A DNA stretch of 64,000 nt from Methylobacterium sp. Leaf108 (GCF_001423265.1 NZ_LMND01000008.1:9080-73079), one strand, 5' to 3'; numbered from the stretch's first letter, positions 1-8,519 are shown. The notes: generated by a model not told the origin, from the sequence alone. Translations and numbers: made by a program.

Positions 1-49
1 CATCTCGGTCGTGATTCCTTCCTTGGGTTTGGAGCCTGAGGAGGATGCG

Positions 50-532
50 ATGGCTGCTCCGGTGCCGCTGCGATCAGACTTCGATGCCGAGGCCTTGCGC
101 GGTCTGGCCGTGGGTTTGCGTGATCCGGCGCAGACCCGCCGCCTGCTGGCGCTGTCGGTGATCGCCGCGGGTGGTCTGCGCTCGGAGGCGGCCAAGATCG
201 GCGGGGTCGGGCTGCAAACGGTGCGCGACTGGGTCGTGGCCTTCAACGCCGATGGACCGGACGGGCTGATCGACGGCAAGCCCCCCGGGGCTCGTCCGCG
301 CCTGAACGCCAACCAGCGCGATGTCCTCAAGGCGCGGGTCGACCACGGACCGACGCCGGCCGCACACGGTGTGGTGCGGTGGCGGTTGTGCGATCTGGCC
401 CAGATCCTATCCGAGGATCACGGCGTGTCGGTCTCCGAGCAGACCTTGAGCCGAGTTTTACGGGCCATGGGTGTAGATCGGCGTCGAAGGATGACCCTGA
501 GCAAAACAGACGTAATTCATTATGGAACCTAG
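50..532 (+). pseudogene. IS630-family transposase, 5' fragment
   Basis: This is the N-terminal part of an IS630-type transposase. It shows the usual winged-helix/helix-turn-helix DNA-binding half (AAKIGGVGLQTVRDWV, then a linker and LSRVLRAMG) and lacks the whole DDE catalytic half. The ATG at 50 follows a good ribosome-binding site (gaggagga). The homology pattern ends near residue 145 (MGVDRRRR). The remaining residues come from the inserted or rearranged sequence that begins at 484, and the frame stops at 532. An intact family member would run to roughly 340 residues or be made by frameshift from two frames. It is therefore a dead remnant marking the accessory region. Recognition of the family is confident; the exact subgroup is not. 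Confidence 0.75.
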
Positions 533-648
533 GGAATTTCCATCGAAGGTGGGGTCACGATTGGCGCCGATCGTGACCCCACCTTCGACAAAGATTACGG
601 TTTTAGATCAATAACTTAGCGTGATCTGAGGGAGGGGTCATCCTTCGA
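484..648. repeat. 165-bp segment bounded by 14-bp inverted repeats, with an internal palindrome
   Basis: TCGAAGGATGACCC at 484-497 is repeated exactly in inverse at 635-648. Inside lies a second perfect inverted repeat of 19 bp (543-561 and 570-588) around an 8-bp spacer containing GGCGCC. The segment interrupts the transposase frame. It could be a small non-autonomous element (MITE-like) or the fused ends of deleted insertion sequences. No clear target-site duplication was seen. Confidence 0.6.
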
Positions 649-871
649 GGCTTTTTCACACCGCCCAGATCAGCGCAGTCATCGCCTCGGGGTGCGATGG
701 AGCTGGCGCGCAAAGCGTCTTCGACGTCCTCAAACGGGGGCGCAAGCTGGCCCTAGCCTCGCTCCTGGTGAAGCAGGGCTTCGGGGTACGAGACGCCTGG
801 GTCCGGGAGAATCTTAGCCGGAGCGAGAGCGATCAGTTCCTTGCCGAGGTTGGCCACCAACTCGGTTCATG
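630..871 (+). pseudogene. Open frame without start; unrecognised gene remnant
   Basis: An open frame runs from just after a stop at 627 to a TGA at 869-871. It encodes about 80 residues with plausible protein composition, for example SVFDVLKRGRKLALASLLVK and VRENLSRSESDQFLAEVG. There is no convincing start codon or ribosome-binding site, and its left end falls within the inverted-repeat segment. It may be the 3' end of a gene cut by the rearrangement. I do not recognise the family. Confidence 0.3.
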
Positions 872-899
872 ACACCGAGGGCCGAGCTCTCGGGCGGCT

Positions 900-1307
900 C
901 TATGGCTTACTCGTGGCCTTCTTCGACGGCTTAGCGGGTTTGATGCTTCCCGTCTCGGAGACACGTTCACGAGCCTGATCGAGGCGCTTCTTCGAGGCGA
1001 CAAGCTCGCGCTGTGAACTGCCAAGCTGGCCCTTGGCCGCGTCGCGCGCGGCAACAGCTCGGGCGAGCTCCTCGCGTGAAGAAGCGAGTTTGCCTTGCCA
1101 CTCACGCACAAGGTCGATGTTTGCCTGCTCCAACTCTCTCTGACGGTTCACAAACCCGCTTCTTTCTGTCTGAAGCAGGCTGACCTCAGTCGTAAGATTG
1201 CGGTTGGCTGACGCTTTGTTCGCGTAGGCTCCCCAACCTGCAAAGGCTAAAACCCCCAGGATGAGAGGAAGTAAATGAGCAGGTGCCGGCTTCCACGCAA
1301 TAATCAC
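900..1307 (-). CDS. Small membrane-anchored coiled-coil protein
   Basis: The 135-residue product has one hydrophobic segment near the N-terminus (LLPLILGVLAFAGWGAYA, about residues 12-29). A long charged, heptad-like helix follows (about residues 40-115, rich in E, R, L, Q and A), and the tail is Lys/Pro/Ser-rich (IKPAKPSKKATSKP). This layout suggests a signal-anchored periplasmic coiled coil, resembling phage-spanin or FtsB-like architecture, but no family is recognised. It lies alone between degraded sequence on both sides, so its job cannot be inferred from context. That it is a real gene is likely from the coherent domain layout; the function is unknown. Confidence 0.55.
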   Translation of the reverse strand: MIIAWKPAPAHLLPLILGVLAFAGWGAYANKASANRNLTTEVSLLQTERSGFVNRQRELEQANIDLVREWQGKLASSREELARAVAARDAAKGQLGSSQRELVASKKRLDQARERVSETGSIKPAKPSKKATSKP

Positions 1308-1788
1308 CTGGAGTTTTCAACGCAGCAGTTCGAGCAAGCGAGGCATGGACCAGCTGTCTCCTAGGGCAACTGTGCGGACCCCGCTGGTCCGAACGGTTGA
1401 TCGATCACTTTCACGACAATGCTCACGCAGCGTTAATCCTTGCTTACGGAGCACATCACAAAGCGGCTTGCACCGCCGACAGGAGCTTAATGTCGGATGG
1501 CTGCCGGCCTGAATGGTCGAGGCTCTTGTTGCTTTCGAACGAGGTGGCCGTCCTAAAAGACAAAAACTTGCTGAGGTTATTTAGGCAGGCCGGTTGGGGC
1601 GATGTGCCTCGCGACTGCCTCCGCCCTGACCAGCCTATGCTGCGACACCCGTCGCAGACAGTCGGCACATGACCCAGGTTGCCTAGGATCCGTGGTGGGA
1701 AAATTACACTAATGGGAAATGACATGCTCATATCGCGGCCGCAGGCCCCCTCAGCTTTACTCAACGCGCGGTATCTAAATGAAATCAT
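1308..1788. other. Non-coding stretch
   Basis: I see no convincing gene here. Open frames on both strands (about 91 and 110 codons) have Cys-, His- and Arg-rich composition without domain-like patterns. The local base composition is less GC-rich than the core part of the window. Confidence 0.5.
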
Positions 1789-2184
1789 CTAGGTAGAGAG
1801 TCTCAAAATCACTGCGGACGACCCAGCGATATGGGCCAGCGTGACTATGACGGATCCAGTGTGAAGGACTCGGAACCGTGTGCGATTTCCCAAGTCGGTT
1901 GCTCCATTGATGGCCGGCATGAGAATCTGGCGCGCGATGAGTGCCGTGACGGCTATGAGCCCTAGGATGAGGGCGGAGGTCCTATCAATGGTGGCTGCCA
2001 GCGCGGCGCCACTGAGGGCGCACCCTATGACGAAGACGTAGAAGTGCGGGAAGGCGCGGCGCAGGAGCGGGCCTGCCGCGTCGGCGGGGAGGGCACTGAA
2101 CAGGAACGAGGCGAAGCCGAACGAGTACAGGACCATCCCGCCAAACATGAGGGCGGTTAGGAGGATAGCCGCTTGCGAGAGCAT
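1789..2184 (-). CDS. DUF4149/TMEM205-like four-helix membrane protein
   Basis: The product of about 131 residues has four hydrophobic helices: AAILLTALMFGGMVLYSF, the FYVFVIGCALSGAALA region, ALILGLIAVTALIARQ, and the C-terminal HTGSVIVTLAHIAGSSAVIL. The arrangement and the late R-x-L-H motif (RFRVLHTGSV) match the DUF4149/TMEM205-like family of small inner-membrane proteins, whose function is unknown. An upstream in-frame start at 2256 exists, but the ATG at 2184 is preferred. It sits directly before the first membrane segment and follows a gaggt ribosome-binding site. The gene is on the same strand as the next small secreted-protein gene, about 125 bp downstream of that gene's stop. Confidence 0.65.
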   Translation of the reverse strand: MLSQAAILLTALMFGGMVLYSFGFASFLFSALPADAAGPLLRRAFPHFYVFVIGCALSGAALAATIDRTSALILGLIAVTALIARQILMPAINGATDLGNRTRFRVLHTGSVIVTLAHIAGSSAVILRLST

Positions 2185-2309
2185 CGTTTTCAGACCTCGA
2201 TGATTTTCAAATCGCCTTTGCGGGCAGCATTCGGTCTGCTCGGCCCCCGATAACATTGCCCTTCGCCGTGCAACGCTTCCCCGCTTTACGAAGTGGGGAA
2301 GGCCTTCGC

Positions 2310-2588
2310 TCAGATCGAGTCTTTCAGAGTCTGCTTCGTGCAGGCCCTGAACACGTCGTGGATCGCCAAGTCGGCATGCGCAGTCATGCTCGCAGCGTCA
2401 TTGAGGCAGGACAGCACATCCTCACGCGGAACACCTACTTCGCTGGATTTCTCCAGCTGCTGCAACAGGCGGTCCCGGTCCGCGCCCGTTGCGGCACTCC
2501 AGTCCCGCAGGGTGTCCCGCGGTTGCAAGGCCAAGGCTGGCGCCGCAATCGATCCCAGTATCAAGATCAGTAAAGATCGGGTCAGCAT
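2310..2588 (-). CDS. Small secreted protein, unknown function
   Basis: The 92-residue product begins with a clear Sec signal peptide (MLTRSLLILILGSIAAPALA, cleavage expected after ALA). A short helical domain follows with two cysteines (VLSCLNDAA and VFRACTKQ), probably forming a disulfide in the periplasm. I do not recognise the family. It probably continues into the downstream DUF4149-like gene on the same strand. The AT-rich sequence just upstream (near 2615-2645) may hold its promoter. Confidence 0.6.
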   Translation of the reverse strand: MLTRSLLILILGSIAAPALALQPRDTLRDWSAATGADRDRLLQQLEKSSEVGVPREDVLSCLNDAASMTAHADLAIHDVFRACTKQTLKDSI

Positions 2589-3033
2589 CTTGGATGTCCC
2601 TCAATCAAGGTGGTATTTTAATACTCAATTAATACTTGATTATACCCCTTGAAAGCGCTAGGTGAATCAACACAACGGCGGCAATCCAAGTCGGCTATCA
2701 TGTTTTACACTAGGACCTAATGGTAGAAAGGAGTGACTTGCAGTGGGCCTCCCTGGACGGGGAACCACGTTTCAGATCGCACCAACGCTATCTGTGAAGC
2801 CGAACTGCGTTGACGATGCGCCTTACTACCGCACTTGACCGGCATCGAGGCCTTCGCGCTGGATCTCGCCGCGTGCACCTACAGATCCTCATGGGGCCGA
2901 AAGGTTGAATTCTATCCGCAGCGGCCTGGCTTCTAATGGCCGCATTCGCTTCCCTCAGTCGCGACCAGATCCATCCTAGCTTGTTCTAGCTGCTACGGTT
3001 CTGCGGTGTGGCCAATTAGTCACGAGCACGGGC
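2589..3033. other. Non-coding stretch with no recognisable gene
   Basis: The first 60 bases are unusually AT-rich for this window (around 2615-2645). The rest contains only short open frames broken by stops, and none resembles a protein family. It is consistent with eroded accessory DNA. Confidence 0.5.
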
Positions 3034-3252
3034 ATGTCGTTGCATAGCAAGCCGGAACAGGCCCAGGGCATCGCTGCATTGGGAGCGATGGCGGTTCATG
3101 GTGACCTGACCAAGGTATCCATTGATGCTCTGGCCGCACTGATGGACGGCAGCCACGCCGCGGTCTTCTATGCCGGAAAACCAGTCGGCCTACATGACCT
3201 ACGTCAGAGACCAGACTGCAAACGACCGCAGACCCCTTGTGTACCCCCATGA
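3034..3252 (+). pseudogene. NAD(P)-binding epimerase/NmrA-type fragment
   Basis: Residues 6-45 of this short frame (EQAQGIAALGAMAVHGDL then SIDALAALMDGSHAAVFYAG) resemble the second beta-alpha unit of atypical short-chain dehydrogenases. In that unit 'GA..V.GDL' is followed by a helix and 'DAVVF.AG'. The Rossmann glycine motif expected before it and everything after it are missing, and the C-terminal 25 residues look out of frame. It is best read as a leftover of a deleted oxidoreductase gene. Confidence 0.35.
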
Positions 3253-3270
3253 CTAAAAGATGCGTGGACG

Positions 3271-3882
3271 ATGGACAAGTTCTTCTACTACCTCGTGACT
3301 CTGCTTGAATCCGCGCTGTCGGTCGTGGGCATCCGCGGGACCTATGAAGAGCCGCGCTATGCGGTCGTCGAGCGACTCGACCGCGGGGTCGAGGTGCGGG
3401 CTTATGAAGGACGCGTTGCCGTCGAGACGGATGCCAGGGGACAACAGGACGGGGAGGCGTTCGGCCGGCTTTTCCGCTACATCACCGGGGCGAATGGTGG
3501 CGGTCAGCGGATCGCCATGACGACGCCCGTCGAGAGCAAAGGCCGCCTGATCGCGATGACGGTCCCGGTCGAACAGGGCGCCCAGGGAACCATGCGTTTC
3601 TACCTGCCGAGGGCGGTCGTCGAAGCCGGTGCGCCGGAGCCGACGGAACCTGGTGTGAGACTGGTTCGCATCCCTCCGGAACGGTTGGCCGTCCTGCGCT
3701 TCTCGGGCACCGCATCGCCTGCGGCTAGGGATGAGCAGGCCCGCATCCTGACGAAGGTGATGGAAGCCGCTGGACGAAAGCCGGCGGATCAGCCCTTCTT
3801 TATGGGCTACGATCCGCCGTTCTCGGTGCCATTCCTGCGCCGGAACGAGGTCGCGGTGCGACTACCGTCTCCCTCGTCGTGA
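3271..3882 (+). CDS. SOUL-family heme-binding protein
   Basis: The 203-residue protein matches the SOUL/HBP family: an N-terminal YEEPRYAVVER strand, then FGRLFRYITGANGGGQRIAM, TTPVES, IAMTVPV and RFYLPR, and late RNEVAVRLP. Family members bind heme or tetrapyrroles. A hydrophobic N-terminal helix (FFYYLVTLLESALSVVG) suggests membrane association or an uncleaved signal. The family length is typically about 190-210 residues, so the protein looks complete. The ATG at 3271 is the only start that keeps the N-terminal helix. It stands alone, with about 280 bases without a gene downstream. Confidence 0.8.
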   Translation: MDKFFYYLVTLLESALSVVGIRGTYEEPRYAVVERLDRGVEVRAYEGRVAVETDARGQQDGEAFGRLFRYITGANGGGQRIAMTTPVESKGRLIAMTVPVEQGAQGTMRFYLPRAVVEAGAPEPTEPGVRLVRIPPERLAVLRFSGTASPAARDEQARILTKVMEAAGRKPADQPFFMGYDPPFSVPFLRRNEVAVRLPSPSS

Positions 3883-4160
3883 GTTGCGCTAACGGATCGC
3901 CAAGCTTTTAGGAAGCCTCGATGGGGCCTGGTGGCTGAGGGGCCGGTGGCTCCGCCGGTGGATCAATCTCAGGTACCTGAGGGCCGGGAGTTGGATCGCC
4001 GATGGGCGGGAGGGGATCGTCTCCGGGGCGTGGCGTATCTGACTGCATCATTTGGCTTCCTCGTCATCCCGGCGAAGCGCGCGCCGCCGAGATGTAACGT
4101 CCATCGTACGGGATGGTCCCGTCAGCGCCGGCAGCGTCCGGCAGCGTCCGGCAGGACCGC

Positions 4161-5084
4161 CTAACGCGGGAAACGGGTCGCCGTCTGCGAGGACGAAATC
4201 AGGGTGTTGTAGTCGTTCACGATCCAGGTTGTGTCGATACGGCCGCGGCGTGCGTCACCCTTCGCGCGGCCGAGCTTCTCGCGGAACTCGCGTAGCTTGC
4301 CGAGCCAGGAAGCCGGTCGGCCCTCGAAGCCGGAGAAGGAGCCCGGCTCGGCCGTGGTATACTCGTCCATGCTCCTGACGGCCGAGGCATAAGTGGCGAG
4401 TGCGGCGTCGAAGGCCGGCAGGTCAACGATGGGCCTAGCTTCGCGCGGGAGCAGTTCCACCACCGGACGCGCTCGTAGCATGACGTTGGCGACGATCCAG
4501 CGCGCCTTGCGGCCTTCCTGCTTCTCGATCAGCGCGAGCTCTGCCTCGTCGCTCTTAAGCTTCTCACGGGCGAAGAGCGGTTCGAGCTTCGCCCGTTCTT
4601 CCAGGAAGGCATTGCCGGCAGGCGCGAGCTTGCCATGCAAAGTCTTGCCCTCCGCCATCTTGTCGACCTTGTAGTCCGCCCGCTCGTAATAGCCGTTCGC
4701 CTGCGCAATCAGCGGGGCGAGCGTTTCGTAGGCCGCGACGTACGGTGGGATGGCCGCGTCGAGCTCCGCCATGCGTGGTTCCGCACTCACGGCCGCCTTC
4801 GCCTTCGCGATCTCGTCGCGCACGTCATAGAGTGAGTAGAGCCCATACACGATGCTCTCACGACCTGTCGGGCCGGTCTGCATGTTCACCCAGCTTCCGT
4901 AACGCGCCATCGATTCCGAAGCGCGGAGCGTCCGGTTCAAGAGCCCGACATAGGCGTTCAGCTTGCGGATGACGGCCTGCGAGGCGACCGTCTCCGGACC
5001 GGCGGGGACCGAGGTCTGCGCAAAAGCCGGAACGCAGCCCATGAAGACGGCCAGGAACACGGCGCGTCGCGTCGGGAAGGTCAT
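4161..5084 (-). CDS. YiiG-like (DUF3829) secreted protein
   Basis: The 307-residue product starts with a signal peptide (RRAVFLAVFMGCVPAFAQ, cleavage near AFA). A helical domain follows with the features of the YiiG/DUF3829 family, including KLNAYVGLLNRT, PPYVAAYETLAPLIAQANGY, YYERADYK and the late NDYNTLISS. These periplasmic proteins or lipoproteins have no established function. An upstream in-frame start at 5120 exists, but the ATG at 5084 begins right before the signal peptide and is preferred. The gene is monocistronic. The roughly 235 bases upstream, to the DUF6894 gene, contain an AT-rich stretch near 5180-5250. Confidence 0.7.
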   Translation of the reverse strand: MTFPTRRAVFLAVFMGCVPAFAQTSVPAGPETVASQAVIRKLNAYVGLLNRTLRASESMARYGSWVNMQTGPTGRESIVYGLYSLYDVRDEIAKAKAAVSAEPRMAELDAAIPPYVAAYETLAPLIAQANGYYERADYKVDKMAEGKTLHGKLAPAGNAFLEERAKLEPLFAREKLKSDEAELALIEKQEGRKARWIVANVMLRARPVVELLPREARPIVDLPAFDAALATYASAVRSMDEYTTAEPGSFSGFEGRPASWLGKLREFREKLGRAKGDARRGRIDTTWIVNDYNTLISSSQTATRFPR

Positions 5085-5319
5085 TGGATAGCCCCTCGTG
5101 ATGAGGCGGGTGGGTAGCATTGCAGCCGCACGACCGAAAGCGGCGGCAGACGGTCGTGCGGGTCACGCCTGCGGAGCCTAATTTTCAATAAACACCAAAG
5201 CTTTACCCCCTGAGGATCTTTATCTAAAGCCGCGAAATTCTAAGAAATATGAAATCGAGGTAGGGTCAAACTCGGTGCCTATCATGCTTTTCTACAAGCA
5301 TGGCCAACTCGCGCTGGTT

Positions 5320-5565
5320 TCAAGCTGCCTGAAAGGCGCCACCGGCCTGCGATACGAAGGGCTGCACCAACACACGACGACCGCTGAGGTCGTGCACGGT
5401 GACGCTCCACTCCGACCAGTCCTCCTGATCATCGAGTTCGTCCATGACGCTTTTGGCGACCGCCACAGCCCGAGGCATCAGGCGTCCGGGGCAACGCACA
5501 TCCTTGCCAATGGCATCGAGAACGAGGGCGTAGCCATTGGTTGCGTGAAAGCGGTAGCGGGCCAT
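5320..5565 (-). CDS. DUF6894 family small protein
   Basis: The product of about 81 residues (MARYRFHATNGYALVLDAIG to the C-terminal RRVLVQPF) matches the DUF6894 pattern of small alphaproteobacterial proteins: an RYRFH start, a D-x-x-G segment, a helix, then W-x-V-x-V-x-D-x-x-G (WSVTVHDLSG). Function is unknown. It is divergent from dinB, and the roughly 135-bp gap between the two genes carries a LexA box at 5608-5622. That box could therefore also influence this gene. Confidence 0.7.
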   Translation of the reverse strand: MARYRFHATNGYALVLDAIGKDVRCPGRLMPRAVAVAKSVMDELDDQEDWSEWSVTVHDLSGRRVLVQPFVSQAGGAFQAA

Positions 5566-5607
5566 GATCTGCAAATCCCCTTCGCAGCACCTTCCGAAAA
5601 CGCCTCA

Positions 5608-5622
5608 GTTCGCGTTATGTTC
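5608..5622 (+). promoter_or_regulatory. LexA box (GTTC-N7-GTTC)
   Basis: GTTCGCGTTATGTTC is a perfect alphaproteobacterial LexA operator, the direct repeat GTTC-N7-GTTC. It lies 79 bases before the dinB ATG and about 42 bases before the divergent DUF6894 start. An AT-rich ctatatgag directly after it could be a -10 region. This predicts SOS (DNA-damage) induction of dinB. Confidence 0.75.
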
Positions 5623-5700
5623 TATATGAGGGTAGCCGGTGAAAAAGGGCAAGGCTGCGTGTCGGTGCGCAGCCCGTCGTCCGGTGCTTCAGGGGCGGGA

Positions 5701-6807
5701 ATGCCGAACGATACAGCACCCTTGACCGAACCTGTCGCCGTCGCTCGGAAGATCATCCACATCGACATGGATGCGTTCTATGCGTCCGTCGAGCAGCGCG
5801 ATGATCCGGCCCTGCGCGGGCGCCCCTTGGCGGTCGGCGGATCACGCGAACGCGGTGTCGTGGCAGCGGCGAGCTACGAGGCACGGGTGTTCGGCGTGCG
5901 GTCGGCGATGCCCTCGGTCACCGCCCGGCGGCTCTGCCCCGACCTCGTCTTCGTCAAGCCGCGCTTCGAGGTCTACAAGGCGATCTCCGCCGAGATCCAG
6001 GCGGTGTTCGCCGAGCACACCCCGACCATCGAGCCGGTGTCTCTCGACGAAGCCTACCTCGACGTCACCGAGAATCTCCAAGGGCTCGCGACCGCCACCG
6101 CGGTTGCACGGGCCATTCGGGCGGAGATCCTGGCTCGCACCGGCCTCGTGGCTTCTGCGGGTATCTCCTACAACAAGTTCCTGGCGAAGGTTGCCTCCGA
6201 CTACCGAAAACCGGACGCCCTGTTCGTCATCACCCCGGCCATGGGACCAGCTTTCGTCGAGGCCTTGCCCATCGGACGTTTCCATGGCGTTGGCCCCGTG
6301 ACGGAGGCCAAGATGAAGCGCCTTGGCATCCTCACGGGCGGCGACCTCAAGGTACGCTCGCTCAGTGAACTTCAGGCCATCTTTGGCAGCTCGAGCGGCT
6401 ACTACCACAACGTCGCCCGGGGCATCGATCACCGACCCGTTCGGGCACATCGCATCCGCAAGTCGGTGGGGGCGGAGAACACCTTCTCCGAGGACACCAC
6501 CCAGTTCGCCGTTCTCAGCGAGCGGCTACAGCCGATCCTCGACAAGGTCTGGACGGTCTGCGCGAGCAAGGGCGTCGCCGGCCGCACCGTCACCCTGAAG
6601 GTAAAATTTTCCGACTTCGAGCAGATCACCCGGGCGCGTTCCCTCACAATGCCGGTGGAAAGCCGCGAATCGCTGGCGCAGATCAGCCTCGGCCTGCTGC
6701 GGGACGTGTTTCCCCTACGCCGCAGCGTGCGACTGATCGGGGTGTCGCTATCCGGGCTGCAACATGGCGCGGCGGAAGAGCCACGTCAGCTTGGCCTTGC
6801 CCTGTAG
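5701..6807 (+). CDS. dinB: DNA polymerase IV (Y-family translesion polymerase)
   Basis: The 368-residue product is a Y-family polymerase that copies past damaged bases. The palm motif HIDMDAFYASVE (about residues 20-31) and SLDEAYLD (about 115-122) carry the metal-binding acidic residues. The helix-hairpin-helix (GRFHGVGPVTEAKM) and the little-finger domain (ENTFSEDTTQF onwards) are complete. The tail RQLGLAL resembles the QL-x-L beta-clamp binding motif. The open frame extends upstream to 5275, but homology begins near ARKIIHID and the ATG at 5701 fits the family length (about 350-370). A perfect LexA box lies 79 bases upstream, so SOS control is expected. Location in the island suggests it is an additional, mobile dinB copy; that is an inference. 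Confidence 0.93.
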   Translation: MPNDTAPLTEPVAVARKIIHIDMDAFYASVEQRDDPALRGRPLAVGGSRERGVVAAASYEARVFGVRSAMPSVTARRLCPDLVFVKPRFEVYKAISAEIQAVFAEHTPTIEPVSLDEAYLDVTENLQGLATATAVARAIRAEILARTGLVASAGISYNKFLAKVASDYRKPDALFVITPAMGPAFVEALPIGRFHGVGPVTEAKMKRLGILTGGDLKVRSLSELQAIFGSSSGYYHNVARGIDHRPVRAHRIRKSVGAENTFSEDTTQFAVLSERLQPILDKVWTVCASKGVAGRTVTLKVKFSDFEQITRARSLTMPVESRESLAQISLGLLRDVFPLRRSVRLIGVSLSGLQHGAAEEPRQLGLAL

Positions 6808-6870
6808 CTGAGGGGCCGTGAGACAGCCGCTGCTAAAGCTTAGGCAACCCTCCGCCCGCCGCCTGCGCTA

Positions 6871-7515
6871 CTACACGTCCGCTTTCGGCGTCGAGGTTCG
6901 TCCGATCACCGCCCGCATCGGATCAGTGGGTCCACCTTCCGGCAGTAGCACCCTGGCCTCAATCGCCGAGAACGCTGCGTGCTGCAGGTACAGTGCGATG
7001 AGCCGAGCATGATCATCCCCGCCGATGGCCCGCCAAATGGCCACCGCCTTCGTGGGGAAACAGCGGTTCGAGAAGGTGATGACCACGGGTGCGCCCGGCA
7101 CCAGCACACGTGCGACCTCGCGCAGGACGGCCACGGGATCTTGTAGGTACTGCACCCCGACGCAGATCAGGGCGGCATCGATGCTGGCGTCGTCGAACGG
7201 CAGGATGGGGTCGGCGTTGAGGTCCTGCACAAAGTGCTGCGTCAGGCGTGCGTTGGCGGTGAGTTCTTCAGCGTTGAGGCCATGGCCAATTACACCCCCG
7301 TAGGCGACCTCTGCAGGCAGGTGGCTGACCCAACTCGACATCAGGTCGAGGATGCGGCCACCGGGCGGTAGTAGCGTGCGGTACAGGTCGGTCACGGCGT
7401 CGATAGCCGCGTCGTCGATATGCGTGACGAAGCGGGCCTGCGCGTAGAACAGCCCGTCCGGCGTGCGATCCTGCTTGGCGAAGGCTTCGGGAGGAAAGTT
7501 GGGGAGGTCGCTCAT
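6871..7515 (-). CDS. SAM-dependent methyltransferase (class I)
   Basis: The product of about 214 residues has the class I methyltransferase fold. The SAM-binding motif is LLPPGGRILDLMSSW (about residues 50-64), a second acidic strand ends in HGLNAEEL, motif IV is DAALICVGVQYLQDP, and VLVPGAPVVITFSNRCFP gives motif V/VI. The glycine-rich loop is atypical (DLMSSW rather than D.G.G). The substrate is unknown. A GTG start at 7539 overlaps the upstream gene's stop (GTGA). The ATG at 7515 with a TGGAG site upstream is chosen because homology begins at LPNFPPEAF. It forms a two-gene operon with the small protein just upstream. Confidence 0.75.
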   Translation of the reverse strand: MSDLPNFPPEAFAKQDRTPDGLFYAQARFVTHIDDAAIDAVTDLYRTLLPPGGRILDLMSSWVSHLPAEVAYGGVIGHGLNAEELTANARLTQHFVQDLNADPILPFDDASIDAALICVGVQYLQDPVAVLREVARVLVPGAPVVITFSNRCFPTKAVAIWRAIGGDDHARLIALYLQHAAFSAIEARVLLPEGGPTDPMRAVIGRTSTPKADV

Positions 7516-7535
7516 GATGGGCTCCATCGGCCGAG

Positions 7536-7778
7536 TCACCGCTCCGCACGCAGGCTCCCGACGAAGCGGCGCGCGACCTCCCGTACGGCTTCGTCGTCAC
7601 GCTCACCATCTGGCCCCTTATCCCATAGATGGTCGAGGCTGGCATCGAGTTGATCGAGGAGCTCAGGGTGGTGCTGCGAGACAAAGCGGATGGTCCCGAA
7701 GAGCAGGTGCTCGATAGCCATCTCACGGCGTTGGGCATCGACGATTTGCACGGTGGGATCAGATGATTTCTCGGTCAT
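7536..7778 (-). CDS. Small conserved hypothetical protein
   Basis: The 80-residue acidic, helical product (for example REMAIEHLLFGTIRFVSQHH and LDQLDASLDHLWD) has no signal or membrane segment and no family I can name. Its stop overlaps a possible GTG start of the downstream methyltransferase by four bases (GTGA). Translational coupling and a shared role are therefore likely. Confidence 0.55.
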   Translation of the reverse strand: MTEKSSDPTVQIVDAQRREMAIEHLLFGTIRFVSQHHPELLDQLDASLDHLWDKGPDGERDDEAVREVARRFVGSLRAER

Positions 7779-8042
7779 GACGGTTCAACCGGCCGATGCG
7801 GAGTAGGGTTCGGCATACCCTGTCGCCATGATGCCGCATCGGACTGTTCCGGGGCATGGCGCCGGTCAGGAGACTTTCTCGCCCGCCCGTCCGCTAGTGC
7901 GTCCGGCGAGTAGCAGCACCTTCGGTGTCCGCGCGACGGCCTGGGCCGCTACGTTCAATTTCAAATTCGGCCAGTTACGCTATCCTGCCGCTCACGCACC
8001 GGGCGGAACGCCCTGCCTGGCATAAACGGAGCGGGCCTAACC

Positions 8043-8519
8043 ATGTTTGACGAGTACGGTTTTCACCGCGGCACTGAGTTGGACGAAGCCGCGCTGCCCC
8101 CGCTCTATCATTTTGTCTACTGCAGCCGTGCCGCCGACGGCGTCGACGATGCCGAGGTCGGCCGCATCGTCGAGTCGGCCCAGCGACACAATCCCGCTCG
8201 CGGCATCACCGGGGTGCTGGTTTTCGGCAGCGGCGTTTTTTTCCAGTGGATCGAGGGGCCGGCCGTCCAGATACACAAGCTGATCGCGAGCCTGCATGGC
8301 GATCCGCGCCATTACGATATCGTCGCGCTGAGCCAGAGCGAGGAAAGGCGAGAGCGCCTTTATCCGAACTGGGACATGGAGAAGGTCGAAGCCGAGGACA
8401 TCCGCCCGGTATTGCAGGACGCGCTCGAAAGCGCTGACGACAAGAACAATGTCGCGGCACTGACTCGGATGCTCGATCAACTCAATTCGGGGACGCTAGC
8501 TTCGTTTGGGCGAAGCTGA
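8043..8519 (+). CDS. BLUF-domain blue-light sensor protein
   Basis: The 158-residue protein is a single BLUF domain (blue-light sensing using FAD) with short extensions. The flavin-contact residues are all present with the spacing seen in AppA: Tyr26 (FVYCS), Asn50 (RHNPARGITG) and Gln68 (FFQWIEG). They are followed by the Trp/Met pair Trp110 and Met112 (YPNWDME). No output domain is fused, so it must signal through a partner protein or by oligomerisation, as known for short BLUF proteins. No partner such as an EAL protein or anti-repressor lies next to it. Family identification is confident; the output is unknown. Confidence 0.88.
   Translation: MFDEYGFHRGTELDEAALPPLYHFVYCSRAADGVDDAEVGRIVESAQRHNPARGITGVLVFGSGVFFQWIEGPAVQIHKLIASLHGDPRHYDIVALSQSEERRERLYPNWDMEKVEAEDIRPVLQDALESADDKNNVAALTRMLDQLNSGTLASFGRS

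Noticed and set aside
1397..1672. A 91-codon plus-strand frame in the island gap
   Set aside because: Composition (many Cys, His and Arg without pattern), no ribosome-binding site and no family likeness.
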